From Bradyrhizobium niftali (GTDB lineage: Bacteria > Pseudomonadota > Alphaproteobacteria > Rhizobiales > Xanthobacteraceae): a DNA stretch of 64,000 nucleotides. Both the position numbers and the translations under genes were made by a program. The notes under the pieces were generated by a model. That model ran no database searches. It was not told the origin of the DNA and worked only from the letters and a program-made list of their open reading frames with translations. The stretch is from NCBI RefSeq assembly GCF_004571025.1, contig NZ_SPQT01000034.1:43836-107835 (forward strand), written 5' to 3'. Of the stretch, positions 9,913 to 18,724 are shown piece after piece (positions within the stretch are counted from its first letter, which is position 1; each line of letters opens with the position of its first letter).

Positions 9913-10728
9913 ATGTCCGACATGCGCTTGATTGTTGCTGGAGCCGGCGGCCGGATGGGCCGGGCGCTGACGCGGGCGATTGCCGAGAGCAAAGGCGCGG
10001 TTCTGGCCGGCGCGCTGGAGGCGCCGGGCTCCGAGCTGCTCGGCAAGGATGCCGGCGTGCTCGCCGGCCTGCCGGCCAATGGCATCAAGGTCTCGGCCGA
10101 TCTCTGGGCGATGTCGAAGGAGGCCGACGGCATCCTCGATTTCACCGTGCCGGCCGCGACCATCGCCAACGTCGCGATCGCCGCCGAGCGCGGCATCGTG
10201 CATGTCGTCGGCACCACCGGGCTTTCGAGTTCCGACAACGCCGTGATCAAGAGCGTCACCAATCGCGCGGTCGTGGTGCAATCAGGCAATATGAGCCTCG
10301 GCGTCAATCTGCTTGCCGCGGTGGTCAAGCGCGTCGCCAAGGCGCTCGATGAAACCTTCGACATCGAGATCGTCGAAACCCACCACCGCATGAAAATCGA
10401 TGCGCCCTCGGGCACCGCGCTGATGCTGGGGCAGGCGGCGGCGGCCGGCCGCGGCATCTCGCTCGACGATCACGCGGCGCGCGGCCGCGACGGCATCACC
10501 GGCGCCCGCCGGCCCGGCGACATCGGCTTCGCCTCCTTGCGCGGCGGCACCGCGGCCGGCGACCACAGCGTCAGCTTCCTCGGCCCGTTCGAGCGCCTGA
10601 CGCTGTCGCACCAGGCCGAGGACCGCATCCTGTTCGCGCACGGCGCGCTGAAGGCGGCGCTGTGGGCGCATGGCAAGAAGCCGGGGCACTACTCCATGGC
10701 CGACGTGCTCGGCCTCGCCGACATCTGA
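9913..10728 (+). CDS. dapB: 4-hydroxy-tetrahydrodipicolinate reductase
   Basis: DapB (271 aa) reduces the product of DapA with NAD(P)H in lysine and meso-diaminopimelate synthesis. The dinucleotide loop is 'RLIVAGAGGRMGRAL'. The family signature 'EIVETHHRMKIDAPSGTALML' holds the catalytic His pair and Lys. The C-terminal 'ILFAHGALKAALWAHGKKPGHYSMADVLGL' is standard. gpmA starts 23 bp downstream, so the two may form an operon although their pathways differ. Confidence 0.97.
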   Translation: MSDMRLIVAGAGGRMGRALTRAIAESKGAVLAGALEAPGSELLGKDAGVLAGLPANGIKVSADLWAMSKEADGILDFTVPAATIANVAIAAERGIVHVVGTTGLSSSDNAVIKSVTNRAVVVQSGNMSLGVNLLAAVVKRVAKALDETFDIEIVETHHRMKIDAPSGTALMLGQAAAAGRGISLDDHAARGRDGITGARRPGDIGFASLRGGTAAGDHSVSFLGPFERLTLSHQAEDRILFAHGALKAALWAHGKKPGHYSMADVLGLADI

Positions 10729-10751
10729 ACGAAAATAACGGAAAGTCATCA

Positions 10752-11375
10752 ATGAGCGAACGTCTTCTCGTGCTCGTCCGCCACGGCCAGAGCGAATGGA
10801 ATCTGAAGAACCTGTTCACGGGGTGGAAGGATCCTGATCTCACCGAGCTCGGCGTCACCGAGGCCAGGGAAGCCGGCCGCAAGCTGAAGGCGCAGGGACT
10901 CGTGTTCGACGTCGCCTACACCTCGGTGCTGACGCGCGCGCAGCACACGCTCGATCTCATCCTCGGCGAGCTCGGTCAGGAGGGGCTGCCCACGGAGAAG
11001 AACCTCGCGCTAAACGAGCGCGACTATGGCGATCTCTCCGGCCTCAACAAGGACGACGCCCGCAAGAAATGGGGCGAGGACCAGGTGCTGATCTGGCGCC
11101 GCTCCTACGACGTGCCGCCGCCCGGCGGCGAGAGCCTGAAGGACACGCTGGCGCGCGCGCTGCCCTATTACGTGCAGGAGATTTTGCCAAGCGTGCTCAA
11201 CGGCAAGCGCACGCTGGTCGCCGCCCACGGCAACTCGCTGCGCGCGCTGATCATGGTGCTGGAAAAGCTGTCGCCCGAAGGCATCCTGAAGCGCGAGCTC
11301 GCGACGGGCGTGCCGATCATCTACCGGCTCAATGCGGATTCGACGGTGGCCTCGAAGCTGGACCTGGCGGGGTAG
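10752..11375 (+). CDS. gpmA: 2,3-bisphosphoglycerate-dependent phosphoglycerate mutase
   Basis: GpmA (207 aa) interconverts 3- and 2-phosphoglycerate. The phosphorylated His is in 'LVLVRHGQSEWNLKNLFTGWKDPDLTELG', followed by 'ALNERDYGDLSGLNKDDARKKWGEDQVLIWRRSYDVPPPGGESL' and the second His in 'TLVAAHGNSLRALIM'. The protein is shorter than the 250-aa E. coli enzyme, as usual for alphaproteobacteria. It lies 23 bp after dapB, and a palindromic repeat follows the stop. Confidence 0.96.
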   Translation: MSERLLVLVRHGQSEWNLKNLFTGWKDPDLTELGVTEAREAGRKLKAQGLVFDVAYTSVLTRAQHTLDLILGELGQEGLPTEKNLALNERDYGDLSGLNKDDARKKWGEDQVLIWRRSYDVPPPGGESLKDTLARALPYYVQEILPSVLNGKRTLVAAHGNSLRALIMVLEKLSPEGILKRELATGVPIIYRLNADSTVASKLDLAG

Positions 11376-11384
11376 GCTTCTTCG

Positions 11385-11526
11385 CCTCTCCCCGCTTGCG
11401 GGGAGAGGCCGGATTGCATCGCAGATGCAATCCGGGTGAGGGGGAGTCTCCGCGAGTCCAACTGTCACCGTCCATGCGGAGACTCCCCCTCACCCCGATC
11501 CTCTCCCCGCAAGCGGGGCGAGGGAG
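11385..11526. repeat. Palindromic intergenic repeat, family 'cctctccccgc...gcggggagagg'
   Basis: Two GC-rich hairpins ('cctctccccgcttgcggggagagg' and 'cctctccccgcaagcggggcgagg') flank inverted copies of 'gactccccctcac'. It lies between convergent gpmA and the Ada-like gene and probably terminates both. A second full copy is at 21365-21508 and a single-hairpin copy at 20854-20877. Confidence 0.8.
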
Positions 11527-11531
11527 AAGAA

Positions 11532-12428
11532 TCACTGCACCCCCAGCTTCCCCGCCTCCCAGCCCAGCATCGCCTGCTTGCGGGTGATGCCCCAGTGATA
11601 GCCGGTGAGCGTGCCGCTCTTGCCGAGCGCGCGGTGGCAGGGCACGACGAAGGAGACCGGGTTCTTGCCGACGGCCGCGCCGACGGCGCGCGAGGCTTTC
11701 GGGCTGTTGATGTTGCAGGCGATGTCGGAATAGGACACCGCGCGTCCCATCGGGATCTTCAGCAGCGTTTCCCAGACCCGCACCTCGAAATCGGTGCCGA
11801 TCATCACCACGCGCAGCGGCTGGTCCGGCCGCCACAGCTTGGTGTCGAAGATTCGCTGGGCGAGCGGGGCGGTGCCTTCGTGATCCTCGACGTAAGTTGC
11901 GTTCCGCCAGCGCCGCATCATGTCGGCAAGCGCTGCTTTTTCCTCGCCGGGATCGGCGAAGGCAAGTCCCGACAATCCGCGATCGGTCGCGATCACGATG
12001 GCCGTGCCGAAGGGTGAGGCGTGGAAGCCGTAGCGCAGGGTGAGGCCCGCGCCGCCATTCTTCCATTCGCCCGGCGACATCGCCTCGTGGGTGACGAAGA
12101 GATCGTGCAGCCGGCCCGGCCCCGACAGGCCGGAGTCGAGCGCGGCGTCGAGCACGCTCGCGGAATCCCGCAGCAGGCCCTTGGCGTGGTCGAGCGTCAG
12201 CGCCTGCATGAAAGCCTTCGGCGTGATCGAGGCCCAGCGGCGGAACAGATGGTGCAGTTCATCGGGCGTGACGCCGGCCGCATCCGCCATCGCCTCGATG
12301 GTCGGCTGCGCGCGCCAGTTCTCCGAGATGAAGGCGATCGCCCGGCGCACCGAGTCATAGTCGCGCAGCGCGGCGTTCTGGGGGCCCGGCTTGGTCAGGC
12401 GGTGATCATGTATGGCGAGTGTCATCAT
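11532..12428 (-). CDS. Methylated-DNA--protein-cysteine methyltransferase with AraC-type HTH (Ada-like)
   Basis: This 298-aa protein joins an AraC-type DNA-binding domain (about residues 20-120, 'EAMADAAGVTPDELHHLFRRWASITPKAFMQ') to an O6-methylguanine methyltransferase domain (about 125-295). The acceptor cysteine is in the hallmark 'VSFVVPCHRALGKSGTLTGYHWG'. It repairs O6-alkylguanine by suicidal transfer. It lacks the N-terminal Ada zinc domain that senses methylphosphotriesters, so it may not be induced the way E. coli Ada is. It is convergent with gpmA; DUF2244 lies upstream on the same strand. Confidence 0.93.
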   Translation of the reverse strand: MMTLAIHDHRLTKPGPQNAALRDYDSVRRAIAFISENWRAQPTIEAMADAAGVTPDELHHLFRRWASITPKAFMQALTLDHAKGLLRDSASVLDAALDSGLSGPGRLHDLFVTHEAMSPGEWKNGGAGLTLRYGFHASPFGTAIVIATDRGLSGLAFADPGEEKAALADMMRRWRNATYVEDHEGTAPLAQRIFDTKLWRPDQPLRVVMIGTDFEVRVWETLLKIPMGRAVSYSDIACNINSPKASRAVGAAVGKNPVSFVVPCHRALGKSGTLTGYHWGITRKQAMLGWEAGKLGVQ

Positions 12429-12483
12429 GACCGGAAATGTAGGAGAGGGGGCGGCTCGAAACCACCCGATTTCCGACGTGACA

Positions 12484-13017
12484 TCAGCGAATGGGGTTGA
12501 AGGTCGGTCCTCGCTTGGCGGCGTTCAGCGCCTCAACCAAGCCATTGTAAAAGCTTGCTTTTTCTTCTGGCCCCAAAAATCCGGCGAGCTGGAGCCGGCG
12601 GCCGCGCGAGATCAGATAGAGGTGCTCGAGGCCAAAATCCTCGTCGACCTCCAGGTCGAGCCGGACCCAGAGCGGATTGAACGTCCATTCGGCGACCTGG
12701 CCGCGATGGCTGACGCGCCGCACCCGCAGTTCCGAGGGCGTGACCACGATCTCCTCGCAGGCCCGCGCGGCGCGGAAATTGACCTTGAAGGCCCACCAGA
12801 TCACCAGCACGTCGAGGCCGAAGAAGCCGAGCACCGGCCACGCGCCCATCATCAGGAAGACGAGGCCGGTGACGAAGCTGACGACGCTCAGGAACAGCAT
12901 CACGGCGAGGAAGCCGGTGCGGTTCAGCGAGCGGTGCGGCGTCAGCAGCGCCGAGAAGATTTGAGCTTCGCTCTGATCCTCGGAGCCCCTGCGCTCAATT
13001 TCGTTGCCTGTGCTCAT
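12484..13017 (-). CDS. DUF2244 family membrane protein
   Basis: This 177-aa protein has two adjacent hydrophobic segments at about residues 36-75 ('TGFLAVMLFLSVVSFVTGLVFLMMGAWPVLGFFGLDVLVIWWAF'). These are followed by a soluble C-terminal part with 'VTPSELRVRRVSHRGQVAEWTFNPLWVRL', typical of DUF2244 inner-membrane proteins. The function is unknown. It is divergent from nth with a 22-bp gap, so the two promoters must overlap the neighbouring coding ends. Confidence 0.88.
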   Translation of the reverse strand: MSTGNEIERRGSEDQSEAQIFSALLTPHRSLNRTGFLAVMLFLSVVSFVTGLVFLMMGAWPVLGFFGLDVLVIWWAFKVNFRAARACEEIVVTPSELRVRRVSHRGQVAEWTFNPLWVRLDLEVDEDFGLEHLYLISRGRRLQLAGFLGPEEKASFYNGLVEALNAAKRGPTFNPIR

Positions 13018-13039
13018 CGTCCCTCAGTATATCCCGATC

Positions 13040-13792
13040 ATGGCGAAAATCACCCGCAAGCCGGTCCCGCGCAAAGCAGCCGTGCCGAAGAAAAAAGCAA
13101 AGACGGCTGTGGCGAAGCCGAAGGCCCCTGCGAAGAAATCGCTCAAGGCCGTCAAACCCTGGACGCCGGCCGAGATCCACCAGGTCTTCAGCCGTTTCCG
13201 CAAGGCCAATCCGGAGCCGAAGGGGGAGCTCGAGCACGTCAATCCGTTCACGCTGCTGGTCGCCGTGGTGTTGTCGGCGCAGGCCACCGACGCCGGCGTC
13301 AACAAGGCGACGCGCGCGTTGTTCGAGGTCGCCGACACGCCGCAGAAGATGCTCGATCTCGGCGAGGAGTCCTTACGCGAGTACATCAAGACCATCGGCC
13401 TCTATCGCACCAAGGCCAGGAACGTGATCGCGCTGTCGGCCAAGCTGCTCGGCGAATTCGGCGGCGAGGTGCCGCGCACGCGGGCCGAGATCGAGTCATT
13501 GCCGGGCGCCGGGCGCAAGACCGCCAACGTGGTGCTCAACATGGCCTTTGGCGAGCACACCATGGCGGTGGACACGCATGTCTTCCGTGTCGGCAACCGC
13601 ACCGGGCTCGCGCCCGGCAAGACGCCGCTGGACGTCGAGCTTGGTCTCGAAAAGGTGATCCCGGCCGAGTTCATGCTGCATGCCCATCATTGGCTGATCC
13701 TGCACGGCCGCTATACTTGCCTCGCGCGCAAGCCGCGCTGCGAGGTGTGCCTGATCAACGATCTCTGCCGGTGGCCGGAGAAGACGGTCTAG
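13040..13792 (+). CDS. nth: Endonuclease III
   Basis: Nth (250 aa) is the DNA glycosylase/AP lyase for oxidised pyrimidines. The helix-hairpin-helix and catalytic Lys/Asp region are 'LPGAGRKTANVVLNMAFGEHTMAVDTHVFRV'. The C-terminal iron-sulphur cluster cysteines appear in 'CLARKPRCEVCLINDLC'. From the ATG at 13040 there is a Lys/Ala-rich extension of about 35 residues ('PRKAAVPKKKAKTAVAKPKAPAKK') ahead of the core, which E. coli Nth lacks and which may add nonspecific DNA affinity. A short inverted repeat follows the stop. Confidence 0.96.
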   Translation: MAKITRKPVPRKAAVPKKKAKTAVAKPKAPAKKSLKAVKPWTPAEIHQVFSRFRKANPEPKGELEHVNPFTLLVAVVLSAQATDAGVNKATRALFEVADTPQKMLDLGEESLREYIKTIGLYRTKARNVIALSAKLLGEFGGEVPRTRAEIESLPGAGRKTANVVLNMAFGEHTMAVDTHVFRVGNRTGLAPGKTPLDVELGLEKVIPAEFMLHAHHWLILHGRYTCLARKPRCEVCLINDLCRWPEKTV

Positions 13793-13809
13793 GGCATTAG
13801 CTAACGTCT

Positions 13810-13848
13810 GTCATTCCGGGGCGATGCGAAGGACCATCCCGGAATGAC
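13810..13848. repeat. Short inverted repeat after nth
   Basis: 'gtcattccgggg' and 'atcccggaatgac' pair as a stable hairpin just after nth. It belongs to the family at 9729-9827 and is a plausible terminator. Confidence 0.7.
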
Positions 13849-13893
13849 GATGGTGAGATTCGCGTTCGGGCAAAGTGGCTTTGGGGACATGTC

Positions 13894-15030
13894 GTGAGTC
13901 AGCAGGATCAAGTTACGTCATCGCCACCGCCTGCCGCTCCAGCCCCGCCACCCAAGCCGACGCAGCGGCCGGCGAGCTCGCTGTGGAGCCGGTTCGCGAT
14001 TCCGCTGTTCGCGGTCATCGTCGCGCTCGCCTTCGTCGCGCTGGCGACGCTGCGCTTCGACGAATGGGTCGGCAATGCCGTGGTCCAGACCACCAATGAC
14101 GCCTATGTGCGCGCCGAGCTGACGCGGCTGGCGAGCCGCGTCTCCGGTGAGGTGCTGACCGTAGGGGTCACCGACTTCCAGCGCGTCAAGGCCGGCGACC
14201 TCCTGATTCAGATCGATCCCGCGGACTATGAGGCACAGGTCGCGCAATCCGAAGCCGCGGTCGCCGCCGCGCAAGCCGCGCTCGACAATCTGGCCAACCA
14301 GGTCGAGCTGCAATATGCGACGATCGCGCAGGCGCAAGCCGCGCGGCTGTCGGCCGAAGCCTTGGAGGTCGAGGCGCGGCAGGAGCAGGAGCGTCAGCAA
14401 TCGCTGTCGCAGACCGAGTCCGGCACGCGGCAGCGGTTCGAGCAGGCGGTAGCAAACTACGCCAAGGCGCAGGCCGACGTGCGTGCCAGCCGCGCCGTGA
14501 TCGCCGCCCAGCAGCATCAGCTCGAAGTCCTGCAAGGCACCAGGAAGCAGCGCGCCGCCGATCTCGAAGCCACCAAGGCGTCGCTGGCGAGTGCGAAGCT
14601 GAAGCTCGGCTACACGAAGATATCGGCGCCGTTCGACGGCGTCGTCGGGGAGCGCCAGGTGCAGCCCGGCGACTACGTCAATATCGGCACCAACCTCATC
14701 AACGTGGTGCCGCTGCCGAAGGTCTATGTGATCGCGAACTACAAGGAGACCCAGCTCACGCACGTCGCACCGGGCCAGCGGGTCGAGATCACCGTCGACA
14801 GTTTCCCGCGCGAGAAGCTGCGCGGCAAGGTCGAGCGCATCGCGCCGGCGACGGGCGCGCAGGTCGCGCTGCTGCCGCCGGACAATGCGACCGGCAACTT
14901 CACCAAGGTGGTGCAGCGCATTCCCGTGCGGATTCAACTCGACGACAGTCAGCCATTGCTGGCACGGCTCGTGCCCGGCATGTCGGTCGTCACCAGCATC
15001 GACACGAAGGCCGCGAATGGCGGAAAATGA
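13894..15030 (+). CDS. HlyD/EmrA-type membrane fusion protein
   Basis: This 378-aa periplasmic adaptor of an efflux pump starts at a GTG (13894). It has a short cytoplasmic Pro-rich tail and one membrane helix (about residues 32-53, 'FAIPLFAVIVALAFVALATLRF'). A split lipoyl/barrel-sandwich domain follows ('TNDAYVRAELTRLASRVSGEVL' and 'LGYTKISAPFDGVVGERQVQPGDYV'), with a long alpha-helical hairpin between about 110 and 215. The downstream MFS gene overlaps it by 14 bp, so the two form an EmrAB-like pump. Substrates are unknown. Confidence 0.93.
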   Translation: MSQQDQVTSSPPPAAPAPPPKPTQRPASSLWSRFAIPLFAVIVALAFVALATLRFDEWVGNAVVQTTNDAYVRAELTRLASRVSGEVLTVGVTDFQRVKAGDLLIQIDPADYEAQVAQSEAAVAAAQAALDNLANQVELQYATIAQAQAARLSAEALEVEARQEQERQQSLSQTESGTRQRFEQAVANYAKAQADVRASRAVIAAQQHQLEVLQGTRKQRAADLEATKASLASAKLKLGYTKISAPFDGVVGERQVQPGDYVNIGTNLINVVPLPKVYVIANYKETQLTHVAPGQRVEITVDSFPREKLRGKVERIAPATGAQVALLPPDNATGNFTKVVQRIPVRIQLDDSQPLLARLVPGMSVVTSIDTKAANGGK

Positions 15031-16645
15031 CGATGCCGGCCGCGGACCGCTCTCGCGCGGCGGCGTCGCGCCACAGCCGTTGTTCGCCGTGGCGGCGGTG
15101 TTGCTCGGCTCGTTCCTCGCCAATTTCGACAGCCGTCTCACCACGGTCGGACTGCCCGACCTGCGCGGCGCGTTCTCGCTCGGCTTCGACGAAGGCGCCT
15201 GGCTCTCCACCGCCGGTATCGGCTCGCAGATCTTCATCGCGCCCGCGGTGGCGTGGCTCGCGACGGTGTTCGGGCTCAGGCGCGTGCTCGGGATCCCCAG
15301 CCTCGTCTATGCCGCGGTCTCGCTGATCATCCCCTTCGTGCACGACTATCCGACGCTGCTCGGGCTCAGCGTCGTGCATGGCCTGCTGCTCGGCACCTTC
15401 GTGCCGGCGACGCTGATGATCGTGTTCCGCAACCTGCCGATCCGCTGGTGGCTGCCTGCGATCTCGATCTATTCGATCCGCGTCGGCTTTGCGTTGGACA
15501 CCTCGAGCTCGCTGGTCGGCTTCTATGTCGACCATCTCGGCTGGCAATGGCTGTACTGGCAAGGTGTCGTGATCGCGCCGCTGATGGGCCTGATGGTCTA
15601 TCTGGGGACGCCGAACGAGCCGGTGAACCGCGCGCTGCTGCGCGAGGCCGATTGGGGCGGCATGCTGCTGCTCGGCGCCTCGGTCTCGATGATCTATGCC
15701 GGGCTCGACCAGGGCAATCGCCTGGATTGGCTCGGCTCGGGTACGGTGATGGCACTGCTGGTCGGCGGCGGCGTGCTGTTCGTCGCTTTCCTCGTCAACG
15801 AGTCGCTGGTGCGACAGCCCTGGGCGCATGTGAACGTGCTGTTCTCGCGGAACATCGGCCTGTCGCTGGTGGTGATCCTGCTCTACACGCTGACCTCGCT
15901 CTCCAACTCGTCGCTGGTGCCGAACTTCCTCGGCAATATCGGACTGCTCCGGCCGGAGCAGAGCGGGCTGCTGCTGCTCGGCTATGGCGCGCTGCCGATG
16001 TTCGTGCTGGTGCCGATCTCGATCTGGGTGCTGCGCCATTTCGATGCGCGCGCGGTGACGGTGGTGGGATTCACCTGTTTCGCAGCCGCCAATCTCTGGG
16101 GCACCCAGCTCACCCATGACTGGGCGCGCGAGGATTTCATCGGCATCGTGCTGCTGCAAGCGATCGGTCAATCGACGACGCTGCTGCCGATCATCATCAT
16201 GGCGCTCTCGAACTCCGATCCGAGCCGCGCCACGTCGTTCGCCGCCTATATCCAGATCATGCGGCTCGGCGGCGCCGAGATCGGCGTGGCGCTGATGGGG
16301 ACCTGGCTGCGCGTCCGCGAGCAGGTCCATTCCTTCTATCTCGGTCAGAACCTCGGCGTCGGCGATGCCGACGTGGTACGGATTCTGAAGCAGCTCGCCG
16401 ACCATTTCGCCGCCCATGGCACAGGATCGGCGCAGGCGCGCGCGGTGGGAACGCTCGCAAGCTTGGTCCAGCGCGAGGCCAATGTGCTCGCCTATATCGA
16501 CGGCTTCTGGCTCTGCTTCTGGCTGGCGATGGCCGCGCTTGGCATCGTCGCGCTGATCACCCGCGCCCCGCCCGGCCCGTTCACGCCGGCGCCATTCGGC
16601 TTCGCCAGGATGCTGCTGCGCAAATGCGGGGTACCGGTGACGTAG
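15017..16645 (+). CDS. MFS drug:proton antiporter, DHA2 (EmrB/QacA) type
   Basis: This 542-aa permease has about 14 hydrophobic helices, the DHA2 layout. The start is the ATG at 15017, inside the end of the adaptor gene (14-bp overlap). The first helix region 'FAVAAVLLGSFLANFDSRLTTVGLPDLRGAF' and 'GAWLSTAGIGSQIFIAPAVAWLATVFG' match the EmrB layout. With the upstream HlyD-type protein it should move substrates across both membranes together with an outer-membrane channel encoded elsewhere. Confidence 0.92.
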   Translation: MAENDDAGRGPLSRGGVAPQPLFAVAAVLLGSFLANFDSRLTTVGLPDLRGAFSLGFDEGAWLSTAGIGSQIFIAPAVAWLATVFGLRRVLGIPSLVYAAVSLIIPFVHDYPTLLGLSVVHGLLLGTFVPATLMIVFRNLPIRWWLPAISIYSIRVGFALDTSSSLVGFYVDHLGWQWLYWQGVVIAPLMGLMVYLGTPNEPVNRALLREADWGGMLLLGASVSMIYAGLDQGNRLDWLGSGTVMALLVGGGVLFVAFLVNESLVRQPWAHVNVLFSRNIGLSLVVILLYTLTSLSNSSLVPNFLGNIGLLRPEQSGLLLLGYGALPMFVLVPISIWVLRHFDARAVTVVGFTCFAAANLWGTQLTHDWAREDFIGIVLLQAIGQSTTLLPIIIMALSNSDPSRATSFAAYIQIMRLGGAEIGVALMGTWLRVREQVHSFYLGQNLGVGDADVVRILKQLADHFAAHGTGSAQARAVGTLASLVQREANVLAYIDGFWLCFWLAMAALGIVALITRAPPGPFTPAPFGFARMLLRKCGVPVT

Positions 16646-16651
16646 TCACCG

Positions 16652-17392
16652 TCACCGCATCTGCCGCGCCGGCTCGATCATCTCGGGGCGCGGGCCCGAC
16701 AGCCGCTTGTGCATGTGGACCATGAAGGCCATGCCGAAGATCGGCGTCGCCAGGTTGACGATCGGGATCGAGACGAAGGCTGCGATGATCAGGCCGGCGG
16801 CGAAGATGGTGGCGGCATTGTCGCGCCGCATCGCCTTGGCTTCCTCCGGCGAGCGGAAGCGCATCGCAGCGAGCTCGAAATATTCGCGTCCCAGCAGCCA
16901 GGCCGTAGCGAGGAAGAAGATCAGGAAACCGGCGCCGGCCAGCAACACGAAGGGCAGCGCGATCAGATAGACCAGGATGGTCAGCAAGGCGGTCTTGACG
17001 CCCTCGTATATCGCCTGGCTGAAAGGCAGCGCCACGCCCGGCCGTTCGGCGGGATAGTGTTCGCGCTCGACATGGTCGGCGACGTCGTCGACGAACAGGC
17101 TCGCCACCAGCGACGTGATCGCCGGCATCAGGAACACCGCCCCGAATACGACGCCCAGGCCCGCCGCGATCGAGACGATCCAGGCCAGGACCTCGAGCGA
17201 CGTGTGCCAGCCGGGACCGAGCAGGCCCTCAAGCCAGACTCCGCCATAGGTCGCAAACCAGCTGAGCAGCCGCTGCAACCCGATCGCCAGCACGGTGATC
17301 AGCACGAGCGCAAGCCCGATCGATCGCCACAGGATCGAGCGCATCGGCGGCGAGATCATTTGCGACAGCGCCTTCACGGCGGCATCCAGCAT
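16652..17392 (-). CDS. EI24/CysZ-type membrane protein
   Basis: This 246-aa membrane protein of the EI24 superfamily is annotated elsewhere as sulfate transporter CysZ-like. It has four to six hydrophobic segments, for example 'SIGLALVLITVLAIGLQRLLSWF', 'VLAWIVSIAAGLGVVFGAVFLMPAITSLVASLFVDDVADHVE' and 'ALLTILVYLIALPFVLLAGAGFLIFFLATAWLLGREYFELAAMR', the last being a family hallmark. I use the ATG at 17392. It is convergent with the efflux operon. A role in sulfate uptake is a family-level guess. Confidence 0.82.
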   Translation of the reverse strand: MLDAAVKALSQMISPPMRSILWRSIGLALVLITVLAIGLQRLLSWFATYGGVWLEGLLGPGWHTSLEVLAWIVSIAAGLGVVFGAVFLMPAITSLVASLFVDDVADHVEREHYPAERPGVALPFSQAIYEGVKTALLTILVYLIALPFVLLAGAGFLIFFLATAWLLGREYFELAAMRFRSPEEAKAMRRDNAATIFAAGLIIAAFVSIPIVNLATPIFGMAFMVHMHKRLSGPRPEMIEPARQMR

Positions 17393-17580
17393 GGGGGACC
17401 CTCTCACGAAACCACCCGCGAGAGGTAGACATGCCGGATCGCTTCGGCAAGTCCTCGCAATGACGGCCGAGCTACACCGCATCCAGCGGCTTGCCGCGCA
17501 CGTTCGGACCGAACAGCGCCATCGCGATCTCTCCCGGCGCTCGCGTTAGCGTAACCGCAGATCGGCATTTTCGAGAGGTC

Positions 17581-17664
17581 GTCATGCCCGGGCTTGTCCC
17601 GGGCATCCACGTTCTTGGTGCGGTGTTGCAAGGCGTGGATGGCCGGGTCAAGCCCGGCCATGAC
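17581..17664. repeat. Palindromic intergenic repeat, family 'gtcatgcccgggc'
   Basis: 'gtcatgcccgggcttgtcccgggcatcca' and 'tggatggccgggtcaagcccggccatgac' are inverted arms, each itself a hairpin. It lies just beyond the 3' end of the LysR gene. Confidence 0.8.
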
Positions 17665-17685
17665 GCCGGATGTATTGGTCGTGCC

Positions 17686-18618
17686 TCACCCCGCCAGCTC
17701 CGCCTGCCAGCCGCCGCTGCGCACCTGCTCGGCGATCAATGCGAGCATCAGGCGGCGCATCTCTTCCATGGCGTAGGTCATTGGGCGGTTGCGCAGGCGG
17801 CAAAGGTAGAGCGTGCGGGTCAGCTTCGGCGCGATCACCTTGCGTGCGATCAGCCGGCCGGCCGCGAGCTCCTCGCGCGCGAACAGCTTTGTCGCGATGG
17901 TGCAGCCGAGCCCTTCCACCAGCGCGCCGGTCATGCCGGTGATCGAATTGGCGTGCAGGATGGCGCCGCCTTCCAGCCGCTTGAGCAGGACCGGATCGTC
18001 CAGCAGCGCGCGCGCGGACAGGCCGAGACCGTAGCGAAGCAGGATCAGCGGCAAGCGGTTCAGCTCCTCGAAGCGGATCGGCGCCTTGCCCTTGCCGACC
18101 AGTTTCGGAATGCCGACCAGGAACATCTCCTCTTCGAGCACGGCCTCGGTGATCAGCTCCTTCTCCGACGGCGGATTGTAGACCAGCGCGAGGTCGACGT
18201 TGGAGACCATCAGGTGCATCAGCGTCGCGCCGGACAGGCTCTCCGTCAGCGACAATTTGAGCTTGGGGTACTTGGTCAGCACCGTGCGCATCAACGCGAC
18301 GCCGATCGCCTTGACGCCGGAATTGGCCATGCCGATCGAGATCTCGCCGGCGATGACGCGGGCGCCCTCGCGCACCTCGGTCTCGGCCTCCGCCATCGCG
18401 CGCAGGATGATCCGAGCGTGCTCATAGAGCCGCTCGCCGGCCGCCGTCGGTTCCATGCCGCGCGACTTGCGCTCGAACAGCGGCGTTGCGAATTCGGCCT
18501 CCAGGTTCGAGATATGATGGCTGAGCGCGGACTGCGCGACGTTCACCTGGTCAGCCGCGCGCGACAGGTTCCGCTGCTCGTAGACGGCGATGAAATAGCG
18601 GAGCTGGCGCGAATCCAT
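17686..18618 (-). CDS. LysR family transcriptional regulator
   Basis: This 310-aa regulator has an N-terminal winged HTH ('MDSRQLRYFIAVYEQRNLSRAADQVNVAQSALSHHISNLEAEF', residues 1-60) and a periplasmic-binding-like effector domain after about residue 90. It is transcribed divergently from the CoA-transferase/HMG-CoA lyase pair across a 106-bp gap. In this family that arrangement usually means the regulator activates the divergent operon in response to a pathway metabolite, so I infer it controls that pair. Confidence 0.93.
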   Translation of the reverse strand: MDSRQLRYFIAVYEQRNLSRAADQVNVAQSALSHHISNLEAEFATPLFERKSRGMEPTAAGERLYEHARIILRAMAEAETEVREGARVIAGEISIGMANSGVKAIGVALMRTVLTKYPKLKLSLTESLSGATLMHLMVSNVDLALVYNPPSEKELITEAVLEEEMFLVGIPKLVGKGKAPIRFEELNRLPLILLRYGLGLSARALLDDPVLLKRLEGGAILHANSITGMTGALVEGLGCTIATKLFAREELAAGRLIARKVIAPKLTRTLYLCRLRNRPMTYAMEEMRRLMLALIAEQVRSGGWQAELAG

Positions 18619-18724
18619 GGGCGATCAAGCGTTCTAGAAATGCGATGGCACTCTTCGACAGATTATATTTTTCAGAAGGCTTGTGAAGGCCTAGTCTCCT
18701 GGGTGGACGAACAGGGAGTGACGC